Shown: positions 11,338 to 22,910, counted from the first letter of the stretch. The stretch: 64,000 nucleotides of DNA from Ciona intestinalis (GCF_000224145.3 NC_020166.2:5323050-5387049); one strand, 5' to 3'. The notes: generated by a model not told the origin, from the letters alone. Made by a program: numbers and translations.

Positions 11338-12942
11338 GACTTTATCCTACTGTTATACTTTTTGTTTTTTTTTCTTATCGGCCATGAACCCACGGCAAAA
11401 TGGTGACGATCTTGCTCACTTGTCCCAGTCGACTTACCAGACATTTTAATTAGCGTTATTTATGAATGCCACTAAATTTGGATCTCTTTGGTTTTACGAA
11501 GCACCTGGTGCCATAACTTTACTTGGAAATAAAATAGAATGTGCGGTTTGTTTGGCATCGAAATCCTGCGACATCATAAAACAATTTAAACTGGATTGGT
11601 ATGGTGTCCCATTTATACGCCCGTTGGACACACGACCGCAATCGGAGGTTGCAGTTGTCTGATGCAAAGTTCATATATATATAGTTGAAAGTGCTGGAGT
11701 GCTTTTGGAATTTGGGTTAGTCCCAAGAATTCGTGTAAAATAAATAAGAGTTTCAGCGCTAATGTGCCGGACTTAATTAATCATGCGACATATCTTCAAC
11801 ATGTTCTATCTATTTAATGAAAAGCACGAATATTGTGACAGTGGTATATCTATAAGGTGAATAGATTATACACGTTTATAAAATTAGGACGTTCAGACGC
11901 GTTCAGATAATACCTAGAGTTCAGCCTCAAATGAATATATTATATTGAACCACAAACTGAGTTCAAGCGACATTTTCATCACGAACTCAATACTGTACAG
12001 ATTTTAAAACTTAGGCTACTACTACAACTGTATTAACCATAACTATTCCCGGTTACTTTGACAAGCTTACTATTTCTTTACATTTAGGTTTTAAGGTACC
12101 TGCTTATATGCAACTCGACTAATCAAAGACGTTGCACATAGCCTACTCATTTATATTATTCAAACATATAACATGCACCATTCGTTCATATATTATAAAG
12201 TTTTTACGTGAACTTTACAAATGTATGAAATGTTAATTTAAATGTCCGCTTGTGGGTTAGTGAGCTGTCAGTTCGAAACGGGAAACATTTCTATATGCTT
12301 TAAACAACAGCATAACGTTGAAGGATAGTTTTCAAGTTTTCTGCTGGTTTCAGAAGCAAAATATATTTTCAAAGAAAAATAAGCTCACCATAAATTTACC
12401 TAACATTTTATTCACCACATTATTCGTTTAATCGTTCATTTCTAAACAGCTACAAAAAAATGAATTAAAACGCCGAAAACAGTTAAATTAAAACTGCTCT
12501 TGTTTCAAAAGATTAATGATAACATCGGTTTTGGCATATGTGTAATATAACCCATTTTGGCTCATCTTGAAATAATTTTACGCAAGGTTTAAATCTCCCG
12601 TCGTCGACGTAAATAACAACACCTGTTTAGTCCTATATGCTGCTTTTGCATAAAGATTATTTGACGTATTTTATTTTATGTGGCAAAACCGCACGACATA
12701 CGATAAAGAAATCGTTAGCTTTTTAACTCTTTTATAAACATTATTATTTTGCCCGTGATTAATTATTCTGTTTGACAGATGACAAATAACTTTCAAAGCA
12801 ACTCTCTATTAACGCAAATCTATATATTACTTTGCCTAATGTAACCACTAGTATAAAATAAATTTTTACATTTAATTCCATAACCCCATGTGTAAAATCA
12901 AACATAAAACCACAATGTATGTACATATAGTTGAAAATAAAG

Positions 12943-12945
<3 letters not shown>

Positions 12946-12982
<37 letters not shown>
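12946..12982. repeat. TA/GA compound microsatellite
   Basis: A run of TA dinucleotides passes directly into about twelve GA dinucleotides and ends at the left tip of a MITE (GTGGTGGGAAAAGATGGGAC). A similar TA-to-GA switch occurs near 55878-55910. Confidence 0.9.
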
Positions 12983-13750
12983 TGGTGGGAAAAGATGGGA
13001 CACCTTTTCATTCTATTTTTTTGTCCCATTTGGTCGTCAAATTGGGTATTGCTACATTGTTTTTGGTACAAGCCACTTCTCGTCAACTATAGCTCCAAGT
13101 GAAAATGACTGAATTTCGAATATATTTTCCATATATTTTCCTCATGTTTATAAAGTAGGTTGGGGGAAGATGGGACACCTTTATCACATAACATTTAAAT
13201 ATCCTGATCCTGTTTTTAACAATTAACAAAGATCTATGGAAGCCGTAAAGTTATGGTTTTATAATTCTTTGAATGTTCTATGTTTACTACCAAATGTGAC
13301 CAGTAAATAGAATGAAAAGGTATCCCATCTTCCCCCACCCTACTATTTCTCAATTTTTCACAAAAAAATTGAAGATTTTTTTATGAATCTATGAAACTAT
13401 TTAGTTTAATCGTTCACACTCGCAAACTACACAATTTTATTGGCTTAACTATGATTTGGCAAGCATTCAAAATTAGCACCTTCATATTTTGCATTTTTTA
13501 CGTGTTCAAAAATGCTGTTTCTATTTAACAATTTGTTTCTAATATTTAAAAATAGTAAATCGGCTTGACGTGCGCTTTTATAAAGTCGTGATAATGCTGT
13601 CGAATAATTCTGTAACATTATTTTTCTGATTATCATTAAATAGGGGTACAAAAAATAAAATTAAAAAAAAGTCTCGTTAGACAAAGTGTCCCATCTTTCC
13701 TAACCATACTATATGTGCTAAAAGTATCCCATCTTACCCACCAGTACTAT
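12982..13750 (-). mobile_element. MITE family A, outer copy interrupted by other insertions
   Basis: The left tip GTGGTGGGAAAAGATGGGAC at 12982 leads into a CCTTTTCATTCTATTTTT block, the minus orientation of the family. A matching right tip (GTGCTAAAAGTATCCCATCT, ending near 13750) lies 0.7 kb away. Between them sit a complete copy (13155-13346) and a further right tip (13686-13713). I infer nested insertions into an older copy. Confidence 0.45.
13155..13346 (+). mobile_element. MITE family A, complete copy
   Basis: The left end TAGGTTGGGGGAAGATGGGA and right end TCCCATCTTCCCCCACCCTA are inverted repeats around about 190 bp. The core reads ATAATTCTTTGAATGTTC and GTTTACTACC, as in other copies. 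It has no coding capacity, so it must depend on a transposase from elsewhere. TA-rich flanks suggest a TA target site. Confidence 0.85.
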
Positions 13751-16030
13751 TCGTCTGATTAAAAAAAGGTGTGCGTAACCTGTTATGTGTTAATTTTCCT
13801 GCTAGGATTGATTTTTCACATTGTCATTTTTATTACCCTCTGCCTAATGCGCTGTTCGTAGATAACGCGGCGGCGAGCCACCTCGCTGGTTGTTCGGTTG
13901 AATATTAATTATGCATCAGGCTCGTACGAAATCAAGGTTAGAGATCGCTACCGGAACATTAGCTTTTGGTCGCGATTCGCTTTTCCATTTTCAAGGTAAT
14001 TTCTTTGCGCAAAACGTAAAACAAAACTTTTTAATTTATGCATTCGATTGGGGTATGTGTGTCGGTAAAGTTATAGTACTGTTTTGCGTTGGGAACAGTT
14101 AAAAAACAAAACAAATATTTATATTAAATAATCAAATCAACAGTGTATCGATAAAAACCGATATTATCGCTTGGCGTCAAAGTGATGCAAATTAGCGGAA
14201 CATATATAGTTATTTTGTTGCCAGACTGAATTTTGGCTACAACTAAATTGAAAAAATGTCATCAAACGCATGATCGAACACAACAAAAGTAATCAACTGA
14301 CGTGCAAACAACAGGCAGAAAAACAAGATGTGGAAACTCGTTTTGGTTTATTTAATCACATTGCTTCCCGATATTACGTGAAAGAATTAGTTTTGTTTAT
14401 TATTTGTCACGAAAAACAAACAGCATAGAGTTCCTACAGTCACCAGTATACTCTCGTGGACGATTAGGATCGTCTGAATTATTGATTTAATAGCAATTGC
14501 TACATACTTAGAAGACGTATACATACTAAAAGACGAAACTCGGAACTCGCTACCATATAGCATTAGAATCGAATGTGGCATATAGTCCGCAACAAAATAG
14601 TAGAAGCAATAGAAGCAAAGCCTGTGAAAATTATTGCTCACCTCGAACTTTTGGGTTGAAACCTAATTGCTAGCACACGGAATTGATTTCAAATTCTAGC
14701 TGGAACACAATTGTTTGCCTATAGGACTACAAAAAGAAATCAATACTAAATTTTGTTTAAATAAACTATACGGAAAATGATTCTCAAATTTTTAGGCCCA
14801 CACCCCTAGATTTGGTTGGGACACATTACATTTTTAAACAACCATCTTTTCTATATTTTTACAGCACCTTCCAAAAGTCGTTTTTGTTTGTTACGTAAAG
14901 TCAATACACAACGCATTTTAATACTTTTTGACTCATCATGAGTCTGTTTTGATTAGGTCGTATACTACAGTGGTTCAAAACCTTTCGAATATTATTGTAA
15001 AAGTTTAATCTACCCTATCGCATTGTCTGCTAACAAAGTTGTACAAAATATAGTTTTGGATTCGAGTAGCCAACGCTTCGTTATAAGAAAAGTTGCGTCG
15101 CACCTAAAAATCTCGGAAAGCACTTAAATTGAAAAGTAAAAACATAAACTATAGAATGGGGGTAAATAAACCTAAGGCAATATGATTATGAAATTAAAGT
15201 AATGTTGCTGAACCACGTCGATCGTGAGTAAAAGCATAACACTATCTAACTTCGTATTAATATGTATTTATATGACCGCGGTTAATTGTGTTTCACCTTT
15301 TGATAAGTTTTAAATCAGGTGGGAATAAATAAACTTGTTTCACGCCATGTTTAAATTGAAGGGAACCTGTTATTGACAAGAATCCTTGTTACTCAAAGTT
15401 CAAATTCGAAACTTTGGCAAAAATAATTACGCATCATGCATGACCTGGTCTGATAGTGCATGGCATTTTTCCAAAATTAATCACTTTTAGTCAAAACTTG
15501 GAGCGAGTGATGTTAAGAACTGCACTTTGCCATAACGTGTCAGAAAATCGAAAACTTTCCGTTGCCATAAATTCATTAGTACAGCCGTTAATACAGTTGC
15601 GCTGGCTTCCACCATCACTCTGCTTTGGTATCGGAAAACAGCAGGACTACTCGGGTGCTTCTGACGACGTCAGTAGAATAAATAATTCGGGCCGGTGTGA
15701 ATAATTAAAGTCATTGTCCCCTAGATACACAGTACAAATGGAACTCTCAAAGGACGTATCAAATATTCAGCCGCATGCCATATACAAATCAAACAACACA
15801 TTTAACTGTGACAGTAAGTACGACAAATAGCGTCACTCAGTTCTAGCAACCCTTTGGTGCACGCGAGACGAAAACCGTTTTTCACATTTTTAGTTTTTCT
15901 TTAGTTGGTTTATATAATACGATGCGGAAATTAAGCAAACATACGTTTCTTCAAAACTGCCATTCATACAAGGCGGACAAACAGCAAAATAGGCGTTAAA
16001 GCAAATTAGCTCGAATAGGTATAAATATAT

Positions 16031-16228
16031 AGTATAGGGTGGGGAAAGATGGGACATCTTCAGCACATTTTATCCAAATATCCCAATCGTGTTTTAATTA
16101 ATTAACAATGGTCCTTGGAAGTCGCTGTGATATAGTTTTATAATTCTTTGAATGTTCTTTGTTTACTACTTAATGGGACGAGGAAATAGAGTTGGGAGAT
16201 GTCCCATCTTCCCCCACCCTACTGTATT
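16031..16228 (+). mobile_element. MITE family A, complete copy
   Basis: The left end TATAGGGTGGGGAAAGATGG and right end CCATCTTCCCCCACCCTACT are inverted repeats. The core TTTATAATTCTTTGAATGTT and a GGGACGAGGAAATAGA block match the other plus-oriented copies. Length is about 195 bp and it is non-coding. Confidence 0.85.
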
Positions 16229-16509
16229 ATATTATTTGCGTTGTAACTATTTGCGTGGTACCATAGTTTTTGTTTGTTTAAATTCAGCGATAGATAAATT
16301 ATTCAGTTTGGGCTATTTTGCCTTAACTACGTTCGAACTATGGATGGGACTAAGTTTCAATCCCGGGTGATATTAGATATATTCGAGTGTGTAACAACAA
16401 TCGCGAGAAGTTCGAGAGTTGGAAATCTGAGGGCGAGGTAGTGATTTGTTCCGTTCCCACCTTCCCCCGGAGAGAGCGATATCGACGCCCTTTTTCTTCT
16501 TTTTTTCCC

Positions 16510-16570
16510 AACGCCAATGAACTGTCAGTGTTCGTAGGTATAAAAGTGGACACAACCGTAGTGGAATAAG
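16510..16570 (+). promoter_or_regulatory. TATA/CCAAT-like pair, possible orphan promoter
   Basis: CCAATGA at about 16514 is followed by TATAAAAG at 16539. A poly(A)-like AATAAA lies about 210 bp further on, with no convincing ORF between. It could be a short non-coding transcript, a distant 5' exon of the 17.8 kb gene, or chance in AT-rich DNA. Confidence 0.2.
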
Positions 16571-17410
16571 GGTCTTAAAGTCAGTTTAAACTGTCGTGAA
16601 TCGTAAAGGAATCTGTAATTTAAGATTTAGTTCCTCGAGAAAAGTTAAGACCGGGTTTTAGCTTTTTCGGAATAGAAATTATGGATAACGGGCAAAGCGT
16701 TGTTTAGCATAATAAATGTAGAAAAGTTATATTTTTTAGTTCTTTTGAATAAAAAATATGAATAACAACACTCTTCTGTAGCTTCGTCTCGGTTATACCG
16801 CTGTTTACTGTCCTTGTGGTTAAAACCCTTCCATTACGGCTTGCGGCTGTTTTGGTATGAATAGAAATTGAACATTATACAGTAATTTTCATCTTTATAA
16901 ACAATCCCTGTTCCACGAATTGATCTGCCTTAGTCTCTGACGTACCCACAGGCACGGTGGTTTCATTAGATACATAACAAAATCAAAATTTGCTTTAATT
17001 ATTGATGCAGCTTGTTTGTTGTGGCATTATTTTTTTTCGCGTCTGCGAAGAGGGCCAACAACGACTCATTTCGCGGCTAATTGCTTAATTTTTCTGATCT
17101 AAAAATGTAATGAGTCAATTTCTATAGTCTCCTCCGAGATCAACGAAGGTGGAAATGATAACAGCCAACTGCTGCGTTCACCAGAATAAATTTCCTATTA
17201 AACTTGTTTTATCAGCTCCTATATATGCCAGAAACGTCTCACGGTAAAGTAAAGCTGCAGTAGTGACAAGGTGTCCGATAAATGTTAATACATCAAAGCT
17301 AGCTAACAGCAAATTCGAAGCAAATATTGGCAGGTGTGTCAGGTGTCGAGTATAAAAACTTGAGTTACCTTGGAGCCGAAATCTTTTATACGAGGTTCGA
17401 AAGCATTTGA

Positions 17411-17418
17411 TATAAAAG
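17411..17418 (+). promoter_or_regulatory. TATA-like box upstream of the secreted-protein gene
   Basis: TATAAAAG lies about 390 bp upstream of the signal-peptide ATG at 17798. The spacing would need a long or spliced 5' UTR, and many Ciona mRNAs are instead trans-spliced. Weak support. Confidence 0.2.
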
Positions 17419-17797
17419 GGTAACCTATGCGTTTATAAATATAGGTATTGGTGAACGTTCGATGTTGCAGTTGGTAACGTTCGGGTGGCGACCCATAAGC
17501 TTGTGTCCGCTCCTTTTATGTTGCATGAGAATAGCGAGTTTTTTCACAATCTGATCTAAATATATTTAGAAATATGTTTTGGAATATATTTGATATTTCT
17601 TCTCAAAACGTTTGGCAGTCGCAAATTATGGTTTGGATAATCCAACCAGCACGGTGGTAAGGGCGAATTTGTACAAATTAAATATGGGTGCACCACTTAT
17701 GTCAAATCATTTTATTATCCAGAATAATTAAAACGTGGTTTAGATTTTAGCTGCAAGAGAATTCAACTAAAACTGACAATATTTAATATAAATAAAC

Positions 17798-20700
17798 ATG
17801 ACATCTGCCGCAATTTCTTCATTTGTGATGGTTTTTGTTCTCGCCTTCGTCTGTACGGCGACTTTGGCAAGATCAATTGGCCAGCAACAGCAGCAAAGTA
17901 AGTGATGCAGTGAAATGTTAATAATTTATATTCGACCCTTTTCCTTATCAATTGAAAAAACATTTTTCGACGGCCGGTTAACGCGAAAGGCGAAAATGCA
18001 ACAAATTAAGATTACGTTTGGAGAATGTCACAGCGAGGCGTAACTTCGTTTTCAGACGTAATTACATTTTACTTTAATAATATTGTTTGGCTGCGAAGAC
18101 AGTAAAGAGAAAATGATATCCCAGTGCGTTGCTGTCTTAATAGTAGCCTATATATAGGGTAACGCAAGTTAAAACGTAACGCCAAGTAAAATCTGGATAT
18201 ATCCTACGCAAGTTCTGAAGTCCGTACTGTTTGAATGGAGTTGCATGAGTCACAATGACATATGTAGATCGGCTATCACAAAACCTACTGGCCCGTGTAA
18301 TCGCAGCGGGGGCTGCAATCGACGTTTCCTCTGACTGCTTTTGTAAACCGTAAGTCCCTCCTACCCAACTATGGCGTTAAACCAATAACAAAAGAGTGAC
18401 GCACCGGTAAGATATATACAAGGTACACAACCAGGACAAATAAAGTGGGTGTCTTAAAGAATTCCGGCTTCCCATATGGATTTCACGCATGAATCATACG
18501 AGGGCCTTTTTCCAGACCACTATCCGTATAACTATTGTTACTATATTTCGGGTTGTTTTAAAAACAAAAATAGTAAGTTTAGAAACGAAAATATATTTAC
18601 CTACCTCCTACCACGTAATAGACTCCATCGTAAATCTAGCAAATGCATAAACATTAGATTCGGTTATTCCGAAATATTAATGTGTATAGCACGTCATGAA
18701 AAATACATTTCTTCATTTTGTGTAGCAGGCGGAATTCAGGAATCAGAGAGAAGCGGGAGGGCCATCAAAAGTCTTTGCGTTGATTACTACTCCCAACTCC
18801 CATACGCGCTTTGGAAACATGCATGCGGGTCACAAACAACTCTCAGTAAGTTGAGTTGAAATATATATATTGAGGCGGAGTAAGATGGGACACGTTTTCA
18901 TTCTTTTCCCGTCCCGACTGTAAAATCGTTGTTAATTGTTAAAAACATGATCCGAAAATATGGGACTGGGTGCTGCTAACGATATCCCATCTACTCATCA
19001 GTCTTTTATAAACAGCATGCGTATGACACGTAGATCTATTAGCGGAAGTGGTTTTTGAATCTGGTTTTATCGGCGGTAGTATATTGACGGGCGTTTAATG
19101 AATGGCGGGCTTTTAATAATGACCATTTATCCCAACCACTTAAGGACACACTCTGTTTCTATACAGCAGCATTAATACTCCAACTCACAGCACATAAAAA
19201 ATAGAAACACATGGCGTTGTTTTGACGATTTTAAAAAACGGTAATATTTTTGTTGTTTACAAGGGTAATGGGCCAATAAAGCAGATGTGTACTTACCGTA
19301 AGACCTCACTCTGTTCACGTATAGAACATGGTTGCCGTTTAAACATGCTAGAATTATAATTTATTTTAGAGAGCTGATTTGGTTTATTTCGAAAAAGTGG
19401 TTTCAACTAAATTTTAGGAGAACACAAAACCGGAAAACGAAAAGTTATAGTGAATGGAAGATGTACTTATAAACATAACACAAAAAAAGGTTTCTAATAC
19501 AACTAATATATCATTGCAGATCGCCGTGGATTTCAAAATAACGCGGAAGGGCCAGTAAAGAAGTCGAGCATGGAATACCAGCAGCAGCAGAGCGATAGAA
19601 GGAACAATGCTCTTTACGCTNNNNNNNNNNNNNNNNNNNNNNNNNNNNNNNNNNNNNNNNNNNNNNNNNNGACATATGTAGATCGGCTATCACAAAACCT
19701 ACTGGCCCGTGTAATCGCAGCGGGGGCTGCAATCGACGTTTCCTCTGACTGCTTTTGTAAACCGTAAGTCCCTCCTACCCAACTATGGCGTTAAACCAAT
19801 AACAAAAGAGTGACGCACCGGTAAGATATATACAAGGTACACAACCAGGACAAATAAAGTGGGTGTCTTAAAGAATTCCGGCTTCCCATATGGATTTCAC
19901 GCATGAATCATACGAGGGCCTTTTTCCAGACCACTATCCGTATAACTATTGTTACTATATTTCGGGTTGTTTTAAAAACAAAAATAGTAAGTTTAGAAAC
20001 GAAAATATATTTACCTACCTCCTACCACGTAATGGACTCCATCGTAAATCTAGCAAATGCATAGCATGAACATTAGATTCGGTTATTCCGAAATATTAAT
20101 GTGTATAGCACGTCATGAAAAATACATTTCTTCATTTTGTGTAGCAGACGGAATTCAGGAATCAGAGAGAAGCGGGAGGGCCATCAAAAGTCTTTGCGTT
20201 GATTACTACTCCCAACTCCCATACGCGCTTTGGAAACATGCATGCGGGTCACAAACAACTCTCAGTAAGTTGAGTTGAAATATATATATTGAGGCGGAGT
20301 AAATTAGAACAAGTTTTCATTCTTTTCCCGTCCCGACTGTAAAATCATTGTTAATTGTTAAAAACATGATCCGAAAATATGGGACTGCACTGTAAATCAA
20401 AAGAGTGGAAATTTCCACCTAAAGGCATGGTCGTCTTTTTCCACCCTAACCTTTTTAATTCAATCCTTAAGGGTGGTAATTTCCAACCCTTCAATATGTG
20501 GTAAATTCCACCCAAGCTTAATTCCACCCATAGGCATGGAATGTTACACGGTGCTGCTAACGGTAACCCATCTACTCATCAGTCTTTTATAAACAGCATG
20601 CGTATGACACGTAGAGCGATTAGCGGAAGGGGTTTTTGAATCTGGTTTTATCGGCGGTAGTATATTGACGGGCGTTTAATGAATGGCGGGCTTTTAATAA

Positions 20701-21291
20701 TGACCATTTATCCCAACCACTTAAGGACACACTCTGTTTCTATACAGCAGCATTAATACTCCAACTCACAGCACATAAAAAATAGAAACACAAGGCGTTG
20801 TTTTGACGATTTTAAAAAACGGTAATATTTTTGTTGTTTACAAGGGTAATGGGCTAATAACGCAGATGTGTACTTACCGTAAGACCTCACTCTGTTTACG
20901 TATAGAACATGGTTGCCGTTTAAACATGCTAGAATTATAATTTATTTTAGAGAGCTGATTTGGTTTATTTCGAAAAAGTGGTTTCAACTAAATTTAAGGA
21001 GAACACAAAACCGGAAAACGAAAAGTTATAGTGAATGGAAGATGTACTTATAAACATAACACAAAAAAAGGTTTCTAATACAACTAATATATCATTGCAG
21101 ATCGCCGTGGATTTCAAAATAACGCGGAAGGGCCAGTAAAGAAGTCGAGCATGGAATACCAGCAGCAGCAGAGCAATAGAATGATCAATGCTCTTTACGC
21201 TCGACTCTTCGAAAAACTATCCAAGGATATGTCGGAAAACAAAAGATCCGCAGACCTTTTCGGAGCAGAAGCGCCGATGTATATTATTTAA
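17798..21291 (+). CDS. Unrecognised small secreted protein, five exons (duplicated in assembly)
   Basis: No family recognised. I rebuilt the gene from reading phases: 17798-17897, then (copy 2) 19682-19763, 19874-19986, 20145-20264 and 21101-21291. All junctions are GT-AG and in phase, giving 201 codons. Residues 1-24 form a signal peptide (MTSAAISSFVMVFVLAFVCT, then ATLA). The mature part has a glutamine run, six cysteines (DCFCKP, NYCYYISGCF, SLCVDYY, HACGS) and candidate processing sites RSGR, NRR, VKK and NKR. The C-terminal exon is cysteine-free and likely helical (NALYARLFEKLSKDMSENKR). This would suit a disulphide-bonded hormone-like precursor or another small extracellular protein, which is inference. 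Exons 2-4 also occur in copy 1 upstream. The acceptor of exon 2 is weak and its start is the least certain edge. AATAAA lies near 21512. Confidence 0.55.
18257..19620 (+). repeat. Gap-flanking duplication of the secreted-protein exons, copy 1
   Basis: This matches 19671-21182 nearly base for base and stops exactly at the 50-N gap; the second copy starts exactly after it. It holds exon equivalents 18268-18349, 18460-18572, 18726-18845 and the first 101 bases of the last exon (19520-19620). Splice sites and reading frames are intact, with substitutions such as Gly versus Asp in exon 4. Abrupt gap-bounded ends and near identity point to two alleles joined in tandem by the assembler. A true tandem duplication is the alternative. 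Confidence 0.85.
18866..19005 (-). mobile_element. MITE family A, degraded copy
   Basis: The left part GCGGAGTAAGATGGGACACG and TTTTCATTCTTTTCCCGTCC match the minus orientation of the family. The right end (GTGCTGCTAACGATATCCCA, then TCTACTCATC) is strongly decayed. It lies in the last intron of the secreted-protein gene, copy 1. Confidence 0.65.
19621..19670. other. Assembly gap, 50 N
   Basis: Fifty N, a placeholder between two contigs whose adjoining ends are copies of each other. The true distance is unknown and may be negative (overlap). Confidence 0.99.
20284..20588 (-). mobile_element. MITE family A, degraded copy split by a second element
   Basis: The same decayed copy as at 18866-19005, here interrupted at 20388 by a second short element. 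Since copy 1 lacks the insertion, the insertion is younger than the MITE and probably polymorphic. Confidence 0.65.
20388..20550. mobile_element. Second short inverted-repeat element (about 163 bp) inside a MITE
   Basis: It begins CACTGTAAATCAAAAGAGTG and ends GGAATGTTACACG before GTGCTGC. The ends are imperfect inverted repeats (CACTGTAA against CACCGTGTAA). It contains the palindrome GGAAATTTCC and repeated CCACCC/GGGTGG blocks. It has no coding capacity. The exact boundary is uncertain by a few bases because the target sequence resembles the tip. Confidence 0.6.
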
Positions 21292-22910
21292 ACCGACATT
21301 TCGCTGAAACTGGTTCTTAATCAAGCTTGGTCACAAAACATCGGGTGCAATAACTATTAGTGAGAGCCGATGGCTCATTTGGCTGTGTCGTATATGTTTC
21401 CATAAACGTTCTGCTCATGTACATCCAACGCACTCTTTTAATTTAACATGAATATATCATATAGAGTCTTTTCTGGCATAAAAGAAAAAACTTCGATTAA
21501 CTTTATATTCTTTAATAAAGTGAGCATGTGTAAAACTAAGGCGTTTACGTGTTCAAAGACAGCATCGCAGACAGCCATAGAAGTTGCCCAGTTGTTACCG
21601 CAAGCAGGCAGTAAAGTTTAATACAAGAGTTGGCTGCAGTGATTGAACAAAAGGTCTCAGCGTGATCTCAGCGGGTGACGTGAGACCAATACTTGGAAGA
21701 AAGTTACAGTCGATGTGATGTGGAAAGTAGTCGTTATACTTAATATCTCAGATAAACGCACGACTGAGGGTGTGTGTGTGTGTGTGTGTTATAGGTAAAG
21801 CGAAGAATATTAGAGCTTATGTGATTCAGGGTATGATCTTCAAACCGGCCCAACAAGAATATTACGTACTCGCGTTAACAAAGGCTTTAGGTTAGTTTGA
21901 CAAAGATACACATACTTTAAAAAGTAGAAATTCCTTATTATATTTAGAATTAAAAAGCCCTAGTTTTTCAGACCAGACAGTATGTAACTTTTGATTAAAA
22001 TAGTCCGATATGACAGTCATTTGCGCAATTTCCGGCCTCACTTGGACGCACAACTGCATGTTAACGTCGTCATTAAAACGCACGCCCTATAAAAACTGTC
22101 ACCAACAAAATATAAATTGCGCTTAGACCAACCAGTGGCCACACAGGAGACAGGAGACACCAAACGTGATAAAGTATAAATTTTATATCCAAAACTCAAG
22201 CTTGTACACCAATACTGACAATCAAATAAGTTTTAAAGTAATCAGGCTAGTATAGTTAAGGGTTAAAACTTAAATAGGGTAAAATCATCTTATTTACTTT
22301 AAATATAGACAGTTTAAACAAAAAAAACGTGTAGCCAATTGTTGTTATAACATTTTATACCACCGTTTATTTAACCGAGGTTATAATGGTTATCTAAAAA
22401 GCACGTCACTTCCGTACGCGCTGATGACGATGAGTAAGCGTTGATTACAGCGTCAGTGTATGACAGCGCTTGTCAACAAATACATTTAAGTGGTTTGCTC
22501 TGGTTTGAGTCAGGTACCGCGTGAATAAATCTACCTTGAATAATATCTGCCGTGTATGCATTTAAGAATATGCTTTAAAATTAATGCGCAACCGTACATT
22601 TATGGACTAGTGTGCACGTATTTGGTTTAGGTGTAAGGAATATTAGATAGTGGGGAGATCGGACACCCTTAGCACATAATATCCAAACATTCCGATCGTG
22701 TTTTAAAAAACTAAAAACGATCTATGGGAGCTGTGAGGGTGCGGTTTTATAATTCTTCGAAAGTGCTTTGTTTACTATCGAATGGGACGAGAAAATAGAT
22801 CGAAAAGGTGTCCCATCTTCCCCCATCCCACTTATAAAGATATATTGTAATAGCCAGGTATTACTTGCCTCAATAATGCTGCTAATATAAACTGAAGTTT
22901 AATTTTTGAA
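21292..22910. other. Intergenic region between secreted-protein and protease genes
   Basis: It contains the 3' UTR of the secreted-protein gene (AATAAA near 21512), a TG run near 21772-21790 and one MITE (22646-22836) only 75 bp before the protease ATG. No further coding exon was seen. Confidence 0.5.
22646..22836 (+). mobile_element. MITE family A, complete copy beside the protease start
   Basis: The left tip GATAGTGGGGAGATCGGACA is diverged; the right tip TCCCATCTTCCCCCATCCCA is better kept. The core TTTTATAATTCTTCGAAAGT and TGGGACGAGAAAATAGA match the family. It sits just upstream of the protease ATG at 22911, within its likely 5' UTR or promoter. Confidence 0.8.

Larger units (their letters stand above)
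11338..17797. other. 6.4 kb gene-poor region with MITEs and a microsatellite
   Basis: No exon chain or recognisable protein was found on either strand. Contents: the TFIIS 3' UTR; a TA/GA microsatellite near 12946-12982; nested MITE copies (about 12982-13750); another MITE (16031-16228); and a TATA-like box at 16539 with AATAAA at about 16748. Open frames here (for example 15456-15704 and both strands of 16350-16569) are short and lack splice or family support. Confidence 0.55.
19671..21182 (+). repeat. Gap-flanking duplication of the secreted-protein exons, copy 2
   Basis: Second copy of 18257-19620. It differs by scattered substitutions, a few small indels, and one insertion of about 160 bp (20388-20550) absent from copy 1. 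It continues beyond the duplicated part to the true end of the last exon, so it belongs to the right-hand contig. Confidence 0.85.

Noticed and set aside
16350-16569. Four overlapping short frames on both strands
   Set aside because: Mutual shadows without codon or splice support; the region looks more like a promoter.
18460-18572. C-x5-C loop CYYISGC resembling calcitonin or crustacean cardioactive peptide
   Set aside because: No dibasic site or amidation glycine flanks the loop and the surrounding residues do not match either family.
18726-18845. Resemblance of SLCVDYYSQLPYALWKHACG to an insulin/relaxin B chain (LC...CG)
   Set aside because: The cysteines are 15 residues apart instead of 11, and no A-chain cysteine pattern follows; the last exon has no cysteine.
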